Assembly: GCA_903931945.1 (NCBI GenBank)
Contig: CAIZEI010000151.1
Location: 1 to 64,000 of the forward strand
Reading direction: 5' to 3'
DNA length: 64,000 bases
From: an uncultured Hyphomicrobiales bacterium
GTDB taxonomy: Bacteria > Pseudomonadota > Alphaproteobacteria > Rhizobiales > Beijerinckiaceae
Both the position numbers and the translations under genes were made by a program. Position 1 is the first letter of the stretch, and each line of letters opens with the position of its first letter. Below the pieces are notes generated by a model that was not told where the DNA came from, searched no databases, and saw only the letters and a list, made by a program, of their open reading frames with translations. Below, in pieces: positions 44,880 through 54,103 of this stretch.

Positions 44880-44905
44880 GCCGGATCGACGTTTGCGCAG
44901 GCGTA

Positions 44906-45211
44906 TCAGAAGCTGAACAGCGGGCCGGCGCCGGGGTTTTCCCAGCGGCCCGGCAGGGTCTCGCCGCCATAGCGGTAACCGGCCACGCCCGGGAACGAGC
45001 GATGGTCGCCCTGTCCGTCGGTGGCGTAGTGGGACTGGCTGCCGACAGGCACGACATTGCCGCTGTCCGTGAAGGGCCGCTTGTGAACAGTCAGCGCCTG
45101 AGCCGACACAACGTGACGATGATGCCTCGCCCGCGCCTGCGCGGGCGCAACGACAAGCCCCGCAACCCCGACCGCAAGAAGAGCAAAAAGAACAGGTGAA
45201 GCGCGGCGCAT
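44906..45211 (-). CDS. Small secreted protein of unknown function
   Basis: A 101-residue protein with a clear signal peptide (VLFALLAVGVAGLVVAPAQA) and a short mature part rich in His, Gly and Arg, starting RARHHRHVVSAQ. No known domain is recognised. The lack of transmembrane segments after the signal suggests a soluble periplasmic or surface protein. Its end lies 26 bases from the convergent DUF1345 stop. Confidence 0.65.
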   Translation of the reverse strand: MRRASPVLFALLAVGVAGLVVAPAQARARHHRHVVSAQALTVHKRPFTDSGNVVPVGSQSHYATDGQGDHRSFPGVAGYRYGGETLPGRWENPGAGPLFSF

Positions 45212-45299
45212 ATGACAATCCCTGAATCAGAGCGGAAATCAACGTTTCATTGTAACCTGTTTCCAGCCGCTGCACACCCCCAGCGAATGCCTTTGCAGT

Positions 45300-46172
45300 T
45301 TATTTCCGGACAAATTTGCGGGGGCCGTCGCTGACGCGCAACGCTGGCCGGTTCAAATCCGTGTCGATCCATTCCGCCGTCCGGCCTGCGCCGCCCCTGG
45401 CGCCGCCACAGCCCGTCCCACGCGCCAGTTCCGCTGCGGCGAAAAAGCGTCCAATCTCCCGGTCCGCGCCGCCGGACAGAATATCGAGCCTGTCCAGCGC
45501 GCAGGCGAGCGTCCGACGATCGATCGGTCGATCCGAAGCCCCACAGGCATAGCCTGCAATGCGCAGTTCAGGCTTTGACACATTGAGCATATAGCCGAGG
45601 CACGGGACTTCGCCAGCTGGCGTCGCCAAAGTCAAATCGGCCGTCTCGAAGACGCCAAAGCGCGTGGGCAGGTCGCCAGGCTGCGCGCTGCGGACCACAG
45701 ACAGGCCGGAACGGGCCGCCTGTCGCGCCATTTCGACATAAAATCGGCCTTCGGGGGCCTGCTCGGCGCCGATGCGATAGACCGACAGATGGAGGCTCGG
45801 CCCGCGCCCCAGCATCGCCTCGCCAAAATCGAGATAATCCTGACGACCGCCGCCGGTTGTGTGACGACGGGCTTCGTAGATCCGGGGCTCCTTGCCGAAG
45901 GCGGCGCTTTCCAGTCCATAGAACCGCAGGGGATGATTGACCTCCAGCCAGGCGCTTTTGGGCGCCGGCGCGGGCGTTGGCGGAGCCGCCGCCGGCCGCC
46001 CTGAAAGGCCTGCCAAGACTACTGCGCAAACCGCCGCGGCGCCTGCAAGGCACAGCGACCACCGCACAAGACGCGCCTGGACCTGCCGGCCGGGCGCCCG
46101 CGGCATGGCCGCGGGCCCGCCTGCGATATCCAGAAACGGGCCTCCGGGCCCCGATAAAATGAGCATTGACAT
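45300..46172 (-). CDS. Single-pass membrane protein of unknown function
   Basis: A 290-residue protein with one membrane segment near residues 38-58 (WSLCLAGAAAVCAVVLAGLSG), a Pro/Ala linker and a periplasmic domain beginning SAWLEVNHPLRFYGLESAAF. Six cysteines in the second half (CLGYM, GYACG, LACALD, GTGCGG and others) may form disulfides. No family recognised. I use ATG 46172 (MSMLILSG), dropping the upstream part of the track ORF. Confidence 0.65.
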   Translation of the reverse strand: MSMLILSGPGGPFLDIAGGPAAMPRAPGRQVQARLVRWSLCLAGAAAVCAVVLAGLSGRPAAAPPTPAPAPKSAWLEVNHPLRFYGLESAAFGKEPRIYEARRHTTGGGRQDYLDFGEAMLGRGPSLHLSVYRIGAEQAPEGRFYVEMARQAARSGLSVVRSAQPGDLPTRFGVFETADLTLATPAGEVPCLGYMLNVSKPELRIAGYACGASDRPIDRRTLACALDRLDILSGGADREIGRFFAAAELARGTGCGGARGGAGRTAEWIDTDLNRPALRVSDGPRKFVRK

Positions 46173-46386
46173 AACGCATCCCCGGGCCCCGTTGGGGGGC
46201 TCTGTATGTTTGACAGGGTGAGTTTCGTCGCCGCCGGTATGTGTTGGGTTACGAAGCAAGGTTAACGAAAAGGACGGTCAAAATTGAATTAAAATTGAGT
46301 CGTCGTCTATCCCGGGCCTCAATCATGGCACATAAAGCGCCGTCTGATCCGCTCGATTACAAAAGCAACACTTCAGGAGGTTCGCA

Positions 46387-46866
46387 ATGCCTGTCGCCAT
46401 TCGCCGCATCGTCACGGGACACGATTCCAGCGGCAGGGCTGTCGTCAGCGTCGATGAAATCGCCAAAAACGTTATATCGACGCGACCTGGTCAATCCAGC
46501 GCTGTCATATGGTCCCATGCGGCGACGCCGGTCGATAATACGGAAGCGGGCGATGGCGGTCTGCGCGATGTCCGGCAATGCGCCGGGGATGGCGCCATAT
46601 TCAGGGTGGTTCAATACGATCCGGGCGTCGCTCCGCGCAATCACCGCACCGAGACAATCGATTACGCCACAGTCATTTCCGGCGAAATCGACATGCGCCT
46701 TGACGACGGCGCAGAAGTGCATCTGCGCGCAGGCGACGTTCTGGTGCAGCGCGGCACGATTCACGACTGGATCAACCGTGGCGTCGAACCCTGCATCATC
46801 GCGTTTGTGCTGATTGCAGCCAGGCCTGTTGAAACCGGCAGCGCCAGCCTCGGAGCTGTGGGATGA
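46387..46866 (+). CDS. Cupin domain protein
   Basis: A 159-residue single-cupin protein preceded by a perfect AGGAGG site. The cupin core is NHRTETIDYATVISGEIDMRLDDG with LRAGDVLVQRGTIHDWINRG, giving His and Glu ligands for one metal. Possible roles are a small dioxygenase, isomerase or a sensor of an organic acid. It overlaps the Bug-type binding protein gene by four bases, so both probably deal with the same compound. Confidence 0.87.
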   Translation: MPVAIRRIVTGHDSSGRAVVSVDEIAKNVISTRPGQSSAVIWSHAATPVDNTEAGDGGLRDVRQCAGDGAIFRVVQYDPGVAPRNHRTETIDYATVISGEIDMRLDDGAEVHLRAGDVLVQRGTIHDWINRGVEPCIIAFVLIAARPVETGSASLGAVG

Positions 46867-47831
46867 GGATCAACATTGCTGCGCTCGCCTTCGCTCTGCC
46901 GGGGTTGCCGCTCGCCTGCGCGCCTGCGCTGGCAGCCTGGCCTGACCGTCCCGTGCGCATCATCGTCGCCTCTGCGCCCGGCGGCGGGACAGATACGGTC
47001 GCACGCCTGCTTGGCGCCTGGTTGTCGCAAGCCCTGGGGCAGACATTCATCATCGAGAACAAGCCCGGCGCCGGCAATGTGCTCGGCAGCGAGGCGGCGG
47101 CCCGCGCTGCGCCTGACGGTTATACCCTGCTGATGTCGGCAAGCACGCTCGCCATCAATCATGTGATGTATAAAAAGTTGCCCTACGATGTTGTGCGCGA
47201 TTTCGCGCCCATTACACGCGTCGTGACATTGCCCAATGCGCTGGTTGTCGGGGCCTCGCAACCCTATCGCAACACAGCCGATTTGCTCGACGCCGCGCGG
47301 AAAGATCCGGGCGCATTGACCTTTGGGTCAGCCGGCATTGGCACGGCGCCGCATATGGCGATGGAGCTCCTTAAATCCATGGCCGGCGTCAATCTCACAC
47401 ATGTCCCCTATACAGGCGTCGCGCCTGCTCTTATCGATGTCGCGGGCGGTCGCGTGACAGCGATGCAGGTCAATTATCTCTCCGGCAAACCACAGATCGA
47501 TTCAGGCGTGTTGCGAGCGCTCGCCGTTTCGTCGTCAAGGCGCTCAGCCCTGGCGCCAGACGTTCCCACCATCGCGGAATCGGGCGTGCCGGGATTTGAG
47601 GCGAACCAATGGTTCGGACTTTTGGCGCCATCCGGCGCGCCGGCGGAAATTCTGCAACGTTTGCATGATGAAACCGTCAAAGCTCTCGCCTCAAGCGAAC
47701 TGCGACAGAAATTCGCAGCCGAGGGCGCCGAACCCGTCGGCGATACCCCTGAAGCGTTTGCAGCCCTGATCCGCGCCGAGATGGACAAATGGGCCGGCGT
47801 CGCCAGGGCAGCGCATATCGAGGCCAATTAA
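46863..47831 (+). CDS. Bug/TctC-family tripartite tricarboxylate-type binding protein
   Basis: A 322-residue periplasmic binding protein. The signal peptide ends ACAPALA-AWPDR; the family hallmarks WPDRPVRIIVASAPGGGTDT and GSEAAARAAPDGYTLLM are present, as is the ligand-loop region FGSAGIGTAPHMAMEL. Bug proteins bind carboxylates and related compounds. No tctA or tctB permease is adjacent, which is common in this family. Starts inside the cupin stop codon (ATGA). Confidence 0.9.
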   Translation: MRINIAALAFALPGLPLACAPALAAWPDRPVRIIVASAPGGGTDTVARLLGAWLSQALGQTFIIENKPGAGNVLGSEAAARAAPDGYTLLMSASTLAINHVMYKKLPYDVVRDFAPITRVVTLPNALVVGASQPYRNTADLLDAARKDPGALTFGSAGIGTAPHMAMELLKSMAGVNLTHVPYTGVAPALIDVAGGRVTAMQVNYLSGKPQIDSGVLRALAVSSSRRSALAPDVPTIAESGVPGFEANQWFGLLAPSGAPAEILQRLHDETVKALASSELRQKFAAEGAEPVGDTPEAFAALIRAEMDKWAGVARAAHIEAN

Positions 47832-47944
47832 CGCCAGGCCATTTGCGTCGGCGTCTTTGTGGACACGCAGGATAGAAAGCCGGTTGCGCAGGGCGCCGGC
47901 AAACCCTCTTTCACCAGCGACGATTCCCGAATGGCGCGCCTCAA

Positions 47945-49348
47945 ATGACCAATGCGACGCAACAAATGACGAATGCGCCGCAACCCGCGCGCGCCGTCTT
48001 TACGGTGGGTTCGCCGCTGCGGCATGTGCTTGTCATGACGGCGACCGGCTCCATTGGATTGATGGCGATATTTGTCGTCGATCTGCTGTCGATCCTCTAC
48101 ATCTCCTGGCAGGGCGCGCCGGCGCTGACAGCCGGCCTCGGCTTTGCGACCCAGGTCGTCTTCCTCGTGATGTCAATCAACATCGGCATGTCGATTGGCG
48201 TCAGCGCTCTGGTGTCGCGCGCCATCGGCGCCGGAGACCGCGCGCAGGCGCGGCGGCTCGCAAGTTCTGGCCTGCTGCAATCTTTCGTTTTGTCGAGCGC
48301 AGCAGGCTTCGCGCTGTTTCCCTTCCGCGATCCGGTTCTGCGTGCGCTTGGCGCCAGCGGCGCAGCGCTGGAAGCCGCTTCGACGTTTCTGGCATGGACC
48401 CTCCCCTTCACGGGCGTCATGGCGATCGGCATGGCCCTGGCGGGTCTGCTGCGGGCCGCGGGCGACGCCAAGCGCGCCATGTATGTCACCCTGTTTGGCG
48501 CCATCGCCACCGCGATCATCGATCCTATCCTGATCATCGGTCTGAAAATGGGCGTTCTGGGCGCCGCAATCACCACCGATTTCTCGCGTTGCGTGTGGGT
48601 AATGGTCGGCGCCTGGGGCGCGATCAAAATCCACAGACTTGTGGAGCGCCCCCGATGGGTCCTGGCCATGGATGACCTGCCCGAAATCTTCGCCATCGCC
48701 GGCCCCGCGATCCTCACCAATGTCGCTGCGCCCATCGCCAGCCTCTACTCCGTGAGCGTGATGGCGCAATTTGGCGAATCCGCGCTGGCTGCAGGTTCGA
48801 TTATCGACCGCATCGTGCCGGTGGCTTTTGGTCCGCTCTTCGCCATGTCTGGTGTGATCGGCCCCATCATTGGTCAGAATTATGGCGCAGGGCTGATCGA
48901 GCGGGTCCGGGCCACCCTGACCAGCAGCTTTGGCTTTTCGGCGGTCTATGTCGCCATTGCGTGGGCGCTGCTCTATCTATCCTCGCCCGCGATCGTAAAA
49001 TTGTTTTCAGCGCAGGGCCAGACCGCCGATCTTGTGCTGTTTTTCTGCGCCTGGGGGGCGCTGGGCTGGGTCTTTCTCGGTTGCCTTTTTGCAGCCAACG
49101 CCGCTTTCAACAATCTTGGCCACGCAACGATATCCACAGCCTTCAACTGGGGGCGGGCGACACTCGGATTCATCCCGTTCGTCACGATCGGCGCCCATTA
49201 TTATGGCCCGCAGGGCGTTATCATGGGCGCGGTCGTCGGGGCCGCAGTCTTTGGCGCCGGAGCGATCGGCTGCGCCTACTGGCTCGCGGGGAGACTGAGA
49301 GCGCCGCAGCTCATAAAAAATGCGGCGCCCGAGATAAAAATGTCCTAG
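47945..49348 (+). CDS. MATE family efflux transporter
   Basis: A 467-residue inner-membrane antiporter with about 12 helices that exports cationic or organic compounds using Na+ or H+. Two homologous halves are visible, the second starting near AIAGPAILTNVAAPIASLYS. The first codons are a 21-base near-duplicate encoding MTNATQQ-MTNAPQP, so the start could be ATG 47945 or ATG 47966. No strong ribosome-binding site is seen before either. Confidence 0.9.
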   Translation: MTNATQQMTNAPQPARAVFTVGSPLRHVLVMTATGSIGLMAIFVVDLLSILYISWQGAPALTAGLGFATQVVFLVMSINIGMSIGVSALVSRAIGAGDRAQARRLASSGLLQSFVLSSAAGFALFPFRDPVLRALGASGAALEAASTFLAWTLPFTGVMAIGMALAGLLRAAGDAKRAMYVTLFGAIATAIIDPILIIGLKMGVLGAAITTDFSRCVWVMVGAWGAIKIHRLVERPRWVLAMDDLPEIFAIAGPAILTNVAAPIASLYSVSVMAQFGESALAAGSIIDRIVPVAFGPLFAMSGVIGPIIGQNYGAGLIERVRATLTSSFGFSAVYVAIAWALLYLSSPAIVKLFSAQGQTADLVLFFCAWGALGWVFLGCLFAANAAFNNLGHATISTAFNWGRATLGFIPFVTIGAHYYGPQGVIMGAVVGAAVFGAGAIGCAYWLAGRLRAPQLIKNAAPEIKMS

Positions 49349-49407
49349 GTTCGAAATATTGTGGGATTGAACGGCCCGCTCGGGCGCGCGCAATGGAGCG
49401 AACTCAA

Positions 49408-50151
49408 ATGAATTTGAATGACATTCTTCAGGCGGCGCAAGGCGGCCAGGGCATTACCAATATCGCGCAGCAATTTGGTCTTTCGCCGGAGCAGGCGCAG
49501 GCGGCCATCAACGCCGTATTGCCTGGTCTCTCGCAAGGCTTGCAGAACCAGGCCGCCACCCCCGGCGGTCTCGGCAATATTCTGGGGCATCTTGCCGACC
49601 CGACGCATCAGCAAACCTACACGAACGCCGCAGCGGCCGCTTCGCCTGCCGCTGCCCAGGCTGGCGGCAATGTGCTGGGGCAGATTCTTGGCAATGGCGG
49701 TATTGTCCAGCAACTCACCCAACACGCCGCCCAAAGCACGGGCCTGCCGCCCGCTATCATCCAGCAAATGATGCCCGTGATCGCCTCAATGGTGATGGGT
49801 GGCCTGTTTCATTCGGCGTCCAATCAGGGACTCGGCGGAATGCTGGGTCAACTTGCCGGTCAGGGCAACCTTGGCGCGGCGCTCGGTCAGGCGATGGGCC
49901 AGGCGCCGGCGCAAGCCTCCACCGGCGGCAGCGGTCTGGGCGGAATGCTCGGCGGTCTGCTTGGCGGCCTTTTTGGCGGCGGACAGGCTGGCGCGACAAA
50001 GCTGCCCGGCGGTCTCGATCCCGCCACCGTGCAGGCAGGCTTGAGCACGCTCACAAATATGCTGGGCCATGGCGTGCAGGTGCCGGCGGGCCAGCAAGCC
50101 GGGTTACAGGATATTCTCGGCCAGCTGATGGCTGCAGGAGCCAAACGCTGA
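49408..50151 (+). CDS. DUF937 family protein
   Basis: A 247-residue Gln/Ala/Gly-rich protein. The N-terminal part, MNLNDILQAAQGGQGITNIA followed by GLSPEQAQAAINAVLPGLSQ, is DUF937; then a low-complexity region with GGMLGGLLGGLFGGG and a second conserved end (LTNMLGHGVQVPAGQQ). Function is unknown. The large track ORF 48961-50151 overlaps the MATE gene in another frame and is artefactual upstream of this start. Confidence 0.85.
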   Translation: MNLNDILQAAQGGQGITNIAQQFGLSPEQAQAAINAVLPGLSQGLQNQAATPGGLGNILGHLADPTHQQTYTNAAAAASPAAAQAGGNVLGQILGNGGIVQQLTQHAAQSTGLPPAIIQQMMPVIASMVMGGLFHSASNQGLGGMLGQLAGQGNLGAALGQAMGQAPAQASTGGSGLGGMLGGLLGGLFGGGQAGATKLPGGLDPATVQAGLSTLTNMLGHGVQVPAGQQAGLQDILGQLMAAGAKR

Positions 50152-50168
50152 AGCTTTCAGCCTTCATT

Positions 50169-51170
50169 ATGCCGGGGATGGCGGCGTTGAGCCTGTGGGC
50201 GTCAACGCCGGTCTTCGCCCAACAAGTTGGCGCATCGCCAGGCGCCATCGTTTTGCGCGTCGCCGGTCGTCCGGGCGATCTGCCGGTGGCGAGCGCCAAT
50301 CTTGTCGCGAAGTATCTGTCGCGACAGCTGGGCGGCGTCAACATCAGGGTGGAGGTCCGGACCACCGCTTCCGCCCTTGACGTTCTGAATGATTTTGCCG
50401 CTGCCGCGCCCCGTGATGGATCGGCGCTCTTGCTGGCGCCGCCGATAACCGCGCAAATGCAGGCGCTCGCGGTTCCAGGCGCCGCCTATGACGCGGGGGC
50501 TTTCAACTGGATCGGCGCCCTGTCACACGCGCCGATGACGCTGGCGGCGTCATGGGTCACCGGCTTCCGCACGCTCGAAGACGGCGCGCGTCGGGAAATG
50601 GAGGTCGGCGCTGTTGGCGATATGAACGAGGGGGCATGGTATCCGGCCGTGCTCAATGCGCTTTTTCGCACCCGCTTCAAGGTCGCGACAAATTACCGAT
50701 CGAGCCGGGAAATCGACGCCGCCATCGATTCAGGCGAGATCGGCGGGAGGCTGGCAAGCTGGGCGGAGTTCAACTTCGGTCAAAGTCCGCTCTTTCAGCA
50801 AGGCAAGTTGAATTTTCTCATGCAGATCGGACCAGTGGGATTGTCTGAACTCGGTCGCACGCCGCTGCTGGGCGATATCGTCAAAGCGCCCGGAGACCGC
50901 GATATCGCAAGCTTTATCTCGAGCGACGCGGCCCATGGCCGTTCCCTCGCAGCCCCTCCCGGGACACCGGTCGAAATTGTCGAGCGATACCGCAAGGCCT
51001 TTGCTGCAATGACCTCGGACCCGGCGTTCATTGCCGAAGCCCACGATTTGCATATCGAAACCTCGGGCGTCGATGGCGCGGCGGTCGCGCATCTTGTCGC
51101 CGCGGAGCTGGCCGCGCCGGCGGACGCGGTCAGGCGCAGCCGGCAGGCTATTGTGAACGGCGCGCAATAG
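50169..51170 (+). CDS. Divergent Bug-like periplasmic binding protein
   Basis: A protein of at least 333 residues with the general pattern of a TctC/Bug protein (VLRVAGRPGDLPVASANLVAKY, TASALDVLNDFAAAAPRDGS) but missing the WPDRPV and GGGTD motifs. The signal region as annotated (MPGMAALSLWASTPVFA) lacks the usual basic start. Upstream in the same frame CTG AAG CTT... reads as a better basic start; that CTG overlaps the DUF937 stop and has GGAG seven bases before it. No ATG, GTG or TTG is available further upstream. Probably co-transcribed with the DUF937 gene. Confidence 0.65.
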   Translation: MPGMAALSLWASTPVFAQQVGASPGAIVLRVAGRPGDLPVASANLVAKYLSRQLGGVNIRVEVRTTASALDVLNDFAAAAPRDGSALLLAPPITAQMQALAVPGAAYDAGAFNWIGALSHAPMTLAASWVTGFRTLEDGARREMEVGAVGDMNEGAWYPAVLNALFRTRFKVATNYRSSREIDAAIDSGEIGGRLASWAEFNFGQSPLFQQGKLNFLMQIGPVGLSELGRTPLLGDIVKAPGDRDIASFISSDAAHGRSLAAPPGTPVEIVERYRKAFAAMTSDPAFIAEAHDLHIETSGVDGAAVAHLVAAELAAPADAVRRSRQAIVNGAQ

Positions 51171-51202
51171 GCTGGGCCGCCGGCGCAAGCGACGCTCCCA
51201 AA

Positions 51203-51376
51203 TCACAGATTGCCGGCAATCGGCCCCATCCATTTCGACGATATTTTGGAGCCCATGGTTGTGACGCTGCCGACGATGATAATAGATATCAAAAGGCCAA
51301 TAAATCCATACTCGATAGCCGTCGACCCGCCTTCATCGCGACAAAGTTCACGCAGCAAAGTCATCGCCCGATGCAT
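51203..51376 (-). CDS. Flp/type IVb pilin
   Basis: A 57-residue pilin precursor. The leader MHRAMTLLRELCRDEGG is followed by STAIEYGFIGLLISIIIVGS, with the Flp-type cleavage after Gly and the conserved Glu-Tyr in the mature start; the rest is one hydrophobic helix. Flp pilins build tight-adherence (Tad) pili. No tad, cpa or prepilin peptidase gene is near, so the assembly machine must be elsewhere. The longer track start is unlikely. Confidence 0.88.
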   Translation of the reverse strand: MHRAMTLLRELCRDEGGSTAIEYGFIGLLISIIIVGSVTTMGSKISSKWMGPIAGNL

Positions 51377-51629
51377 AAATGGCTCCCGTCCGGGGCCATA
51401 TTGTCCGTCAGTCTTTAGGATAGAGTTAATCGCTTCGGCTAAAGGTCGGATCAGTCTGCGTATATGCAAAAGTGCCTTAGAAATGGTCAAAAGCATCTAT
51501 GAATCTTATTGGCGAAGGTTCGCTTTTCAAGCGGCGGTCGATCGTTTGCTTCGCGGACGAAGGCCCATTAAGACAGCGTCGCGGACGCACTCCGTAGGTA
51601 TGTGACCGACTGTCCCGGGGGGCTCCGAT

Positions 51630-53012
51630 ATGGCGCGCGATGTGTCCGATTCAACGCCAATTGAATCCCGCAACGAAATTCTGGAATGGCTTGAAAGCGG
51701 CGCAAAACCGGCCAGCGAGTTCCGGCTGGGTACGGAACACGAAAAGATTCTGTTCTATCGGAGCGACCTTAGTCCCGTCCCCTACCAGACGGGAGCTTCG
51801 GGACGCGGCGGCGTCCGCGCTTTGCTTGAGGGCATGGCGGCAGAAACGGGCTGGGACGCGATTGAGGACGCCGGCGCACTGATCGGTCTGTTCGATCCGG
51901 AAGGGGGCGGCGCCATTTCGCTGGAGCCCGGCGGGCAGTTCGAATTGTCCGGCGCTCCGCTTGATTCCATCCACCAGACCGCACAGGAACTCGACGCGCA
52001 TCTTGAACTGTCCAGAAAGGTTGCTGCCCGACACGATATCGGCTTTCTAGGGCTTGGCATGAGCCCGAAATGGTCGCTGGCCGAGACGCCGCACATGCCC
52101 AAAAGCCGCTACCGGATCATGACAGACTATATGCCGAAGGTCGGGACGCGCGGGCTCGACATGATGTACCGCACCGGCACTGTGCAGGCCAATCTCGACT
52201 TTTCCTCGGAAGCCGACATGGTGCGCAAATTACGCGTCGCCATTGCCCTGCAACCGCTGGCGACCGCCCTGTTCGCAAATTCGCCCTTTACGGACGGCAA
52301 ACCGAACGGCAGACTCTCTGAACGATCGGAAATCTGGCGCGATACAGACAACCAGCGCGCGGGAATGCTGCCCTTCGTTTTCGAAGACGGCATGGGTTTC
52401 GAGCGTTTTATCGATTACGCGCTCGATATACCGATGTATTTCGTCAAGCGCGGCGATACCTATCACGATGTGACAGGCGCAAATTTCCGAGATCTTCTCG
52501 CGGGACGTCTGGCGGCCATGCCGGGCGAGACGGCTACTCTGTCGGACTGGGCCAATCACCTCTCGACGATCTTTCCTGAAGTCCGGTTAAAGAAGTATCT
52601 GGAAATGCGCGGCGCCGATGTCGGCTCGCGCGATCATATCCTGGCCTTGCCCGCGCTCTTTGTCGGTCTGCTTTACGACGACGGCGCGCTCGACGCGGCC
52701 TGGGACACAGTCAAGGGCTGGAGCGCCGAGCAAAGGCAGTCGCTGCGTGACCAAATACCGCAACTTGGCCTTTCTGCGACCATCGCGGGACGCAGTCTGC
52801 GCGAGATTGGCCGCACAGTTCTTGCGATCGCCCGCGAAGGCTTGCGCAAGCGGCGGCGGCTTGACGCCCGGGGCCGTGACGAAACGCTTTATCTTGGAGT
52901 GCTGGATGAACGCATCGCGACCGGTCGCACGGCTGCGGAGCATTGGCTCGACCTGTATTATCGCGAGTGGCATGAATCGGTTGATCCGGTGTTCCGCGCC
53001 GCAGCTCTTTAA
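51630..53012 (+). CDS. gshA: Glutamate-cysteine ligase, plant/alphaproteobacterial type
   Basis: A 460-residue enzyme for the first step of glutathione synthesis. The features LGTEHEKILFYRSDLSPVPY, GAISLEPGGQFELSGAPL and LGMSPKWSLAETPHMPKSRY are those of the GshA class shared by plants and alphaproteobacteria. Start is probably ATG 51630 after GGGGGGCTCCGAT. It converges with an alpha/beta hydrolase gene with overlapping stop codons (53009-53012). Confidence 0.94.
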   Translation: MARDVSDSTPIESRNEILEWLESGAKPASEFRLGTEHEKILFYRSDLSPVPYQTGASGRGGVRALLEGMAAETGWDAIEDAGALIGLFDPEGGGAISLEPGGQFELSGAPLDSIHQTAQELDAHLELSRKVAARHDIGFLGLGMSPKWSLAETPHMPKSRYRIMTDYMPKVGTRGLDMMYRTGTVQANLDFSSEADMVRKLRVAIALQPLATALFANSPFTDGKPNGRLSERSEIWRDTDNQRAGMLPFVFEDGMGFERFIDYALDIPMYFVKRGDTYHDVTGANFRDLLAGRLAAMPGETATLSDWANHLSTIFPEVRLKKYLEMRGADVGSRDHILALPALFVGLLYDDGALDAAWDTVKGWSAEQRQSLRDQIPQLGLSATIAGRSLREIGRTVLAIAREGLRKRRRLDARGRDETLYLGVLDERIATGRTAAEHWLDLYYREWHESVDPVFRAAAL

Positions 53013-54034
53013 ACGGCGCGCGCGCGCCAGAAAAATCGTCGTTTCCGGCGCGCTTTCTCGATCCACATTTGCGCTTCGGCAATCGCGGCGAGTTCGGCGC
53101 GCGCACCCGGGATAAAGGCTTCAAATGCGCGCCAGAATTGCTGGCGAATCATATCCCGCTCCATCAGAATTTCGTGTTTTGCGTATAGGATCGGCAAATA
53201 CCGCCCCGCCTTAAGGCGCGTTGAAAAGCGCTCCACAGCGCGCGCGTCAACGACGCGGTCATCGTCGGCGCCGAACACCAGCGCGGGCGTCAGGACCCGT
53301 CGGGGATATTCGGGGTCGGCAAACTCATCCATCAGCCGGAACGCTGCATTGATCCAGCCGATCGTCGGAGCGCCGATGGCAAGCGCTGGCGCAGCGGCCA
53401 CAATATTGGCGTTGCGGCGGAATCGAATGGGGTCCGAAGTCAGGATATTGCCTTCGAACGGTTGCGCGAGCATCGATTTTGACCCACCGCCGGGTATGAA
53501 GGAGCCGCCAAGCCCGATTGAGTCCAGCGCCTCCGCCAGAAAATGTGCGGCGCGCGGCGCACGAAACCCCTGGATGGCGATCATTGGAGCGATCAACGCC
53601 AGACGTTCAAAAGGCGAGACGCCCCGACGCGCCTGCGAAATCAGGATTGCCGCGCCCATCGAGTGGCCCAGCGCGAACCAGGGTTTTGGACAAAACGGCT
53701 CCAGCGTCTGGTCCCGGATGGCGTCGAGGTCGCGATCATAGAGCGAGAAATCGTCAATATGGCCCTTGCGGGAATTGTCGAGGTCGCGCCCCGAAAGCCC
53801 CTGTCCCCGCCAATCAAAAACAACGACGGCAAGCTTGCGAGACAGCAATTCTGCGACAGTCTCGAAATATTTTTCGATGAACTCGGCCCGCCCGGTGCAA
53901 ATCAGCACCGTGCCAAGCGCCTCGCCCTCCGGGTGCCAGCGCGCGACGCGCAACGCCATGCCATCGACGGCGCGCAGGGTCGTCGCCACTGCGCCGGGCG
54001 GCATCGGGTTATCAGGCGTGACGATCAATTCCAT
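53009..54034 (-). CDS. Alpha/beta hydrolase, lysophospholipase-like
   Basis: A 341-residue serine hydrolase of the PldB/monoacylglycerol lipase group. The nucleophile elbow is ALGHSMGAAI, the acid is in FGADDDRVVDA and the His in AKHEILME; VVFDWRGQGLSGR is typical. The C-terminal 40 residues are basic (RKRRFFWRAR). No signal peptide. It sits 69 bases after rimM, in the place where trmD is usually found. Confidence 0.87.
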   Translation of the reverse strand: MELIVTPDNPMPPGAVATTLRAVDGMALRVARWHPEGEALGTVLICTGRAEFIEKYFETVAELLSRKLAVVVFDWRGQGLSGRDLDNSRKGHIDDFSLYDRDLDAIRDQTLEPFCPKPWFALGHSMGAAILISQARRGVSPFERLALIAPMIAIQGFRAPRAAHFLAEALDSIGLGGSFIPGGGSKSMLAQPFEGNILTSDPIRFRRNANIVAAAPALAIGAPTIGWINAAFRLMDEFADPEYPRRVLTPALVFGADDDRVVDARAVERFSTRLKAGRYLPILYAKHEILMERDMIRQQFWRAFEAFIPGARAELAAIAEAQMWIEKARRKRRFFWRARAV

Positions 54035-54103
54035 CGCAAAGCAAACTCCGCTGAGCCGCCTCTTAACATATTTTCTCGAAATGGAATTTTGGAGGGGTCT
54101 GCG

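Noticed and set aside
48961-49407. 5' part of the 396-residue ORF upstream of the DUF937 start
   Set aside because: It overlaps the MATE gene in another frame and reads as Arg-rich nonsense; DUF937 begins at ATG 49408.
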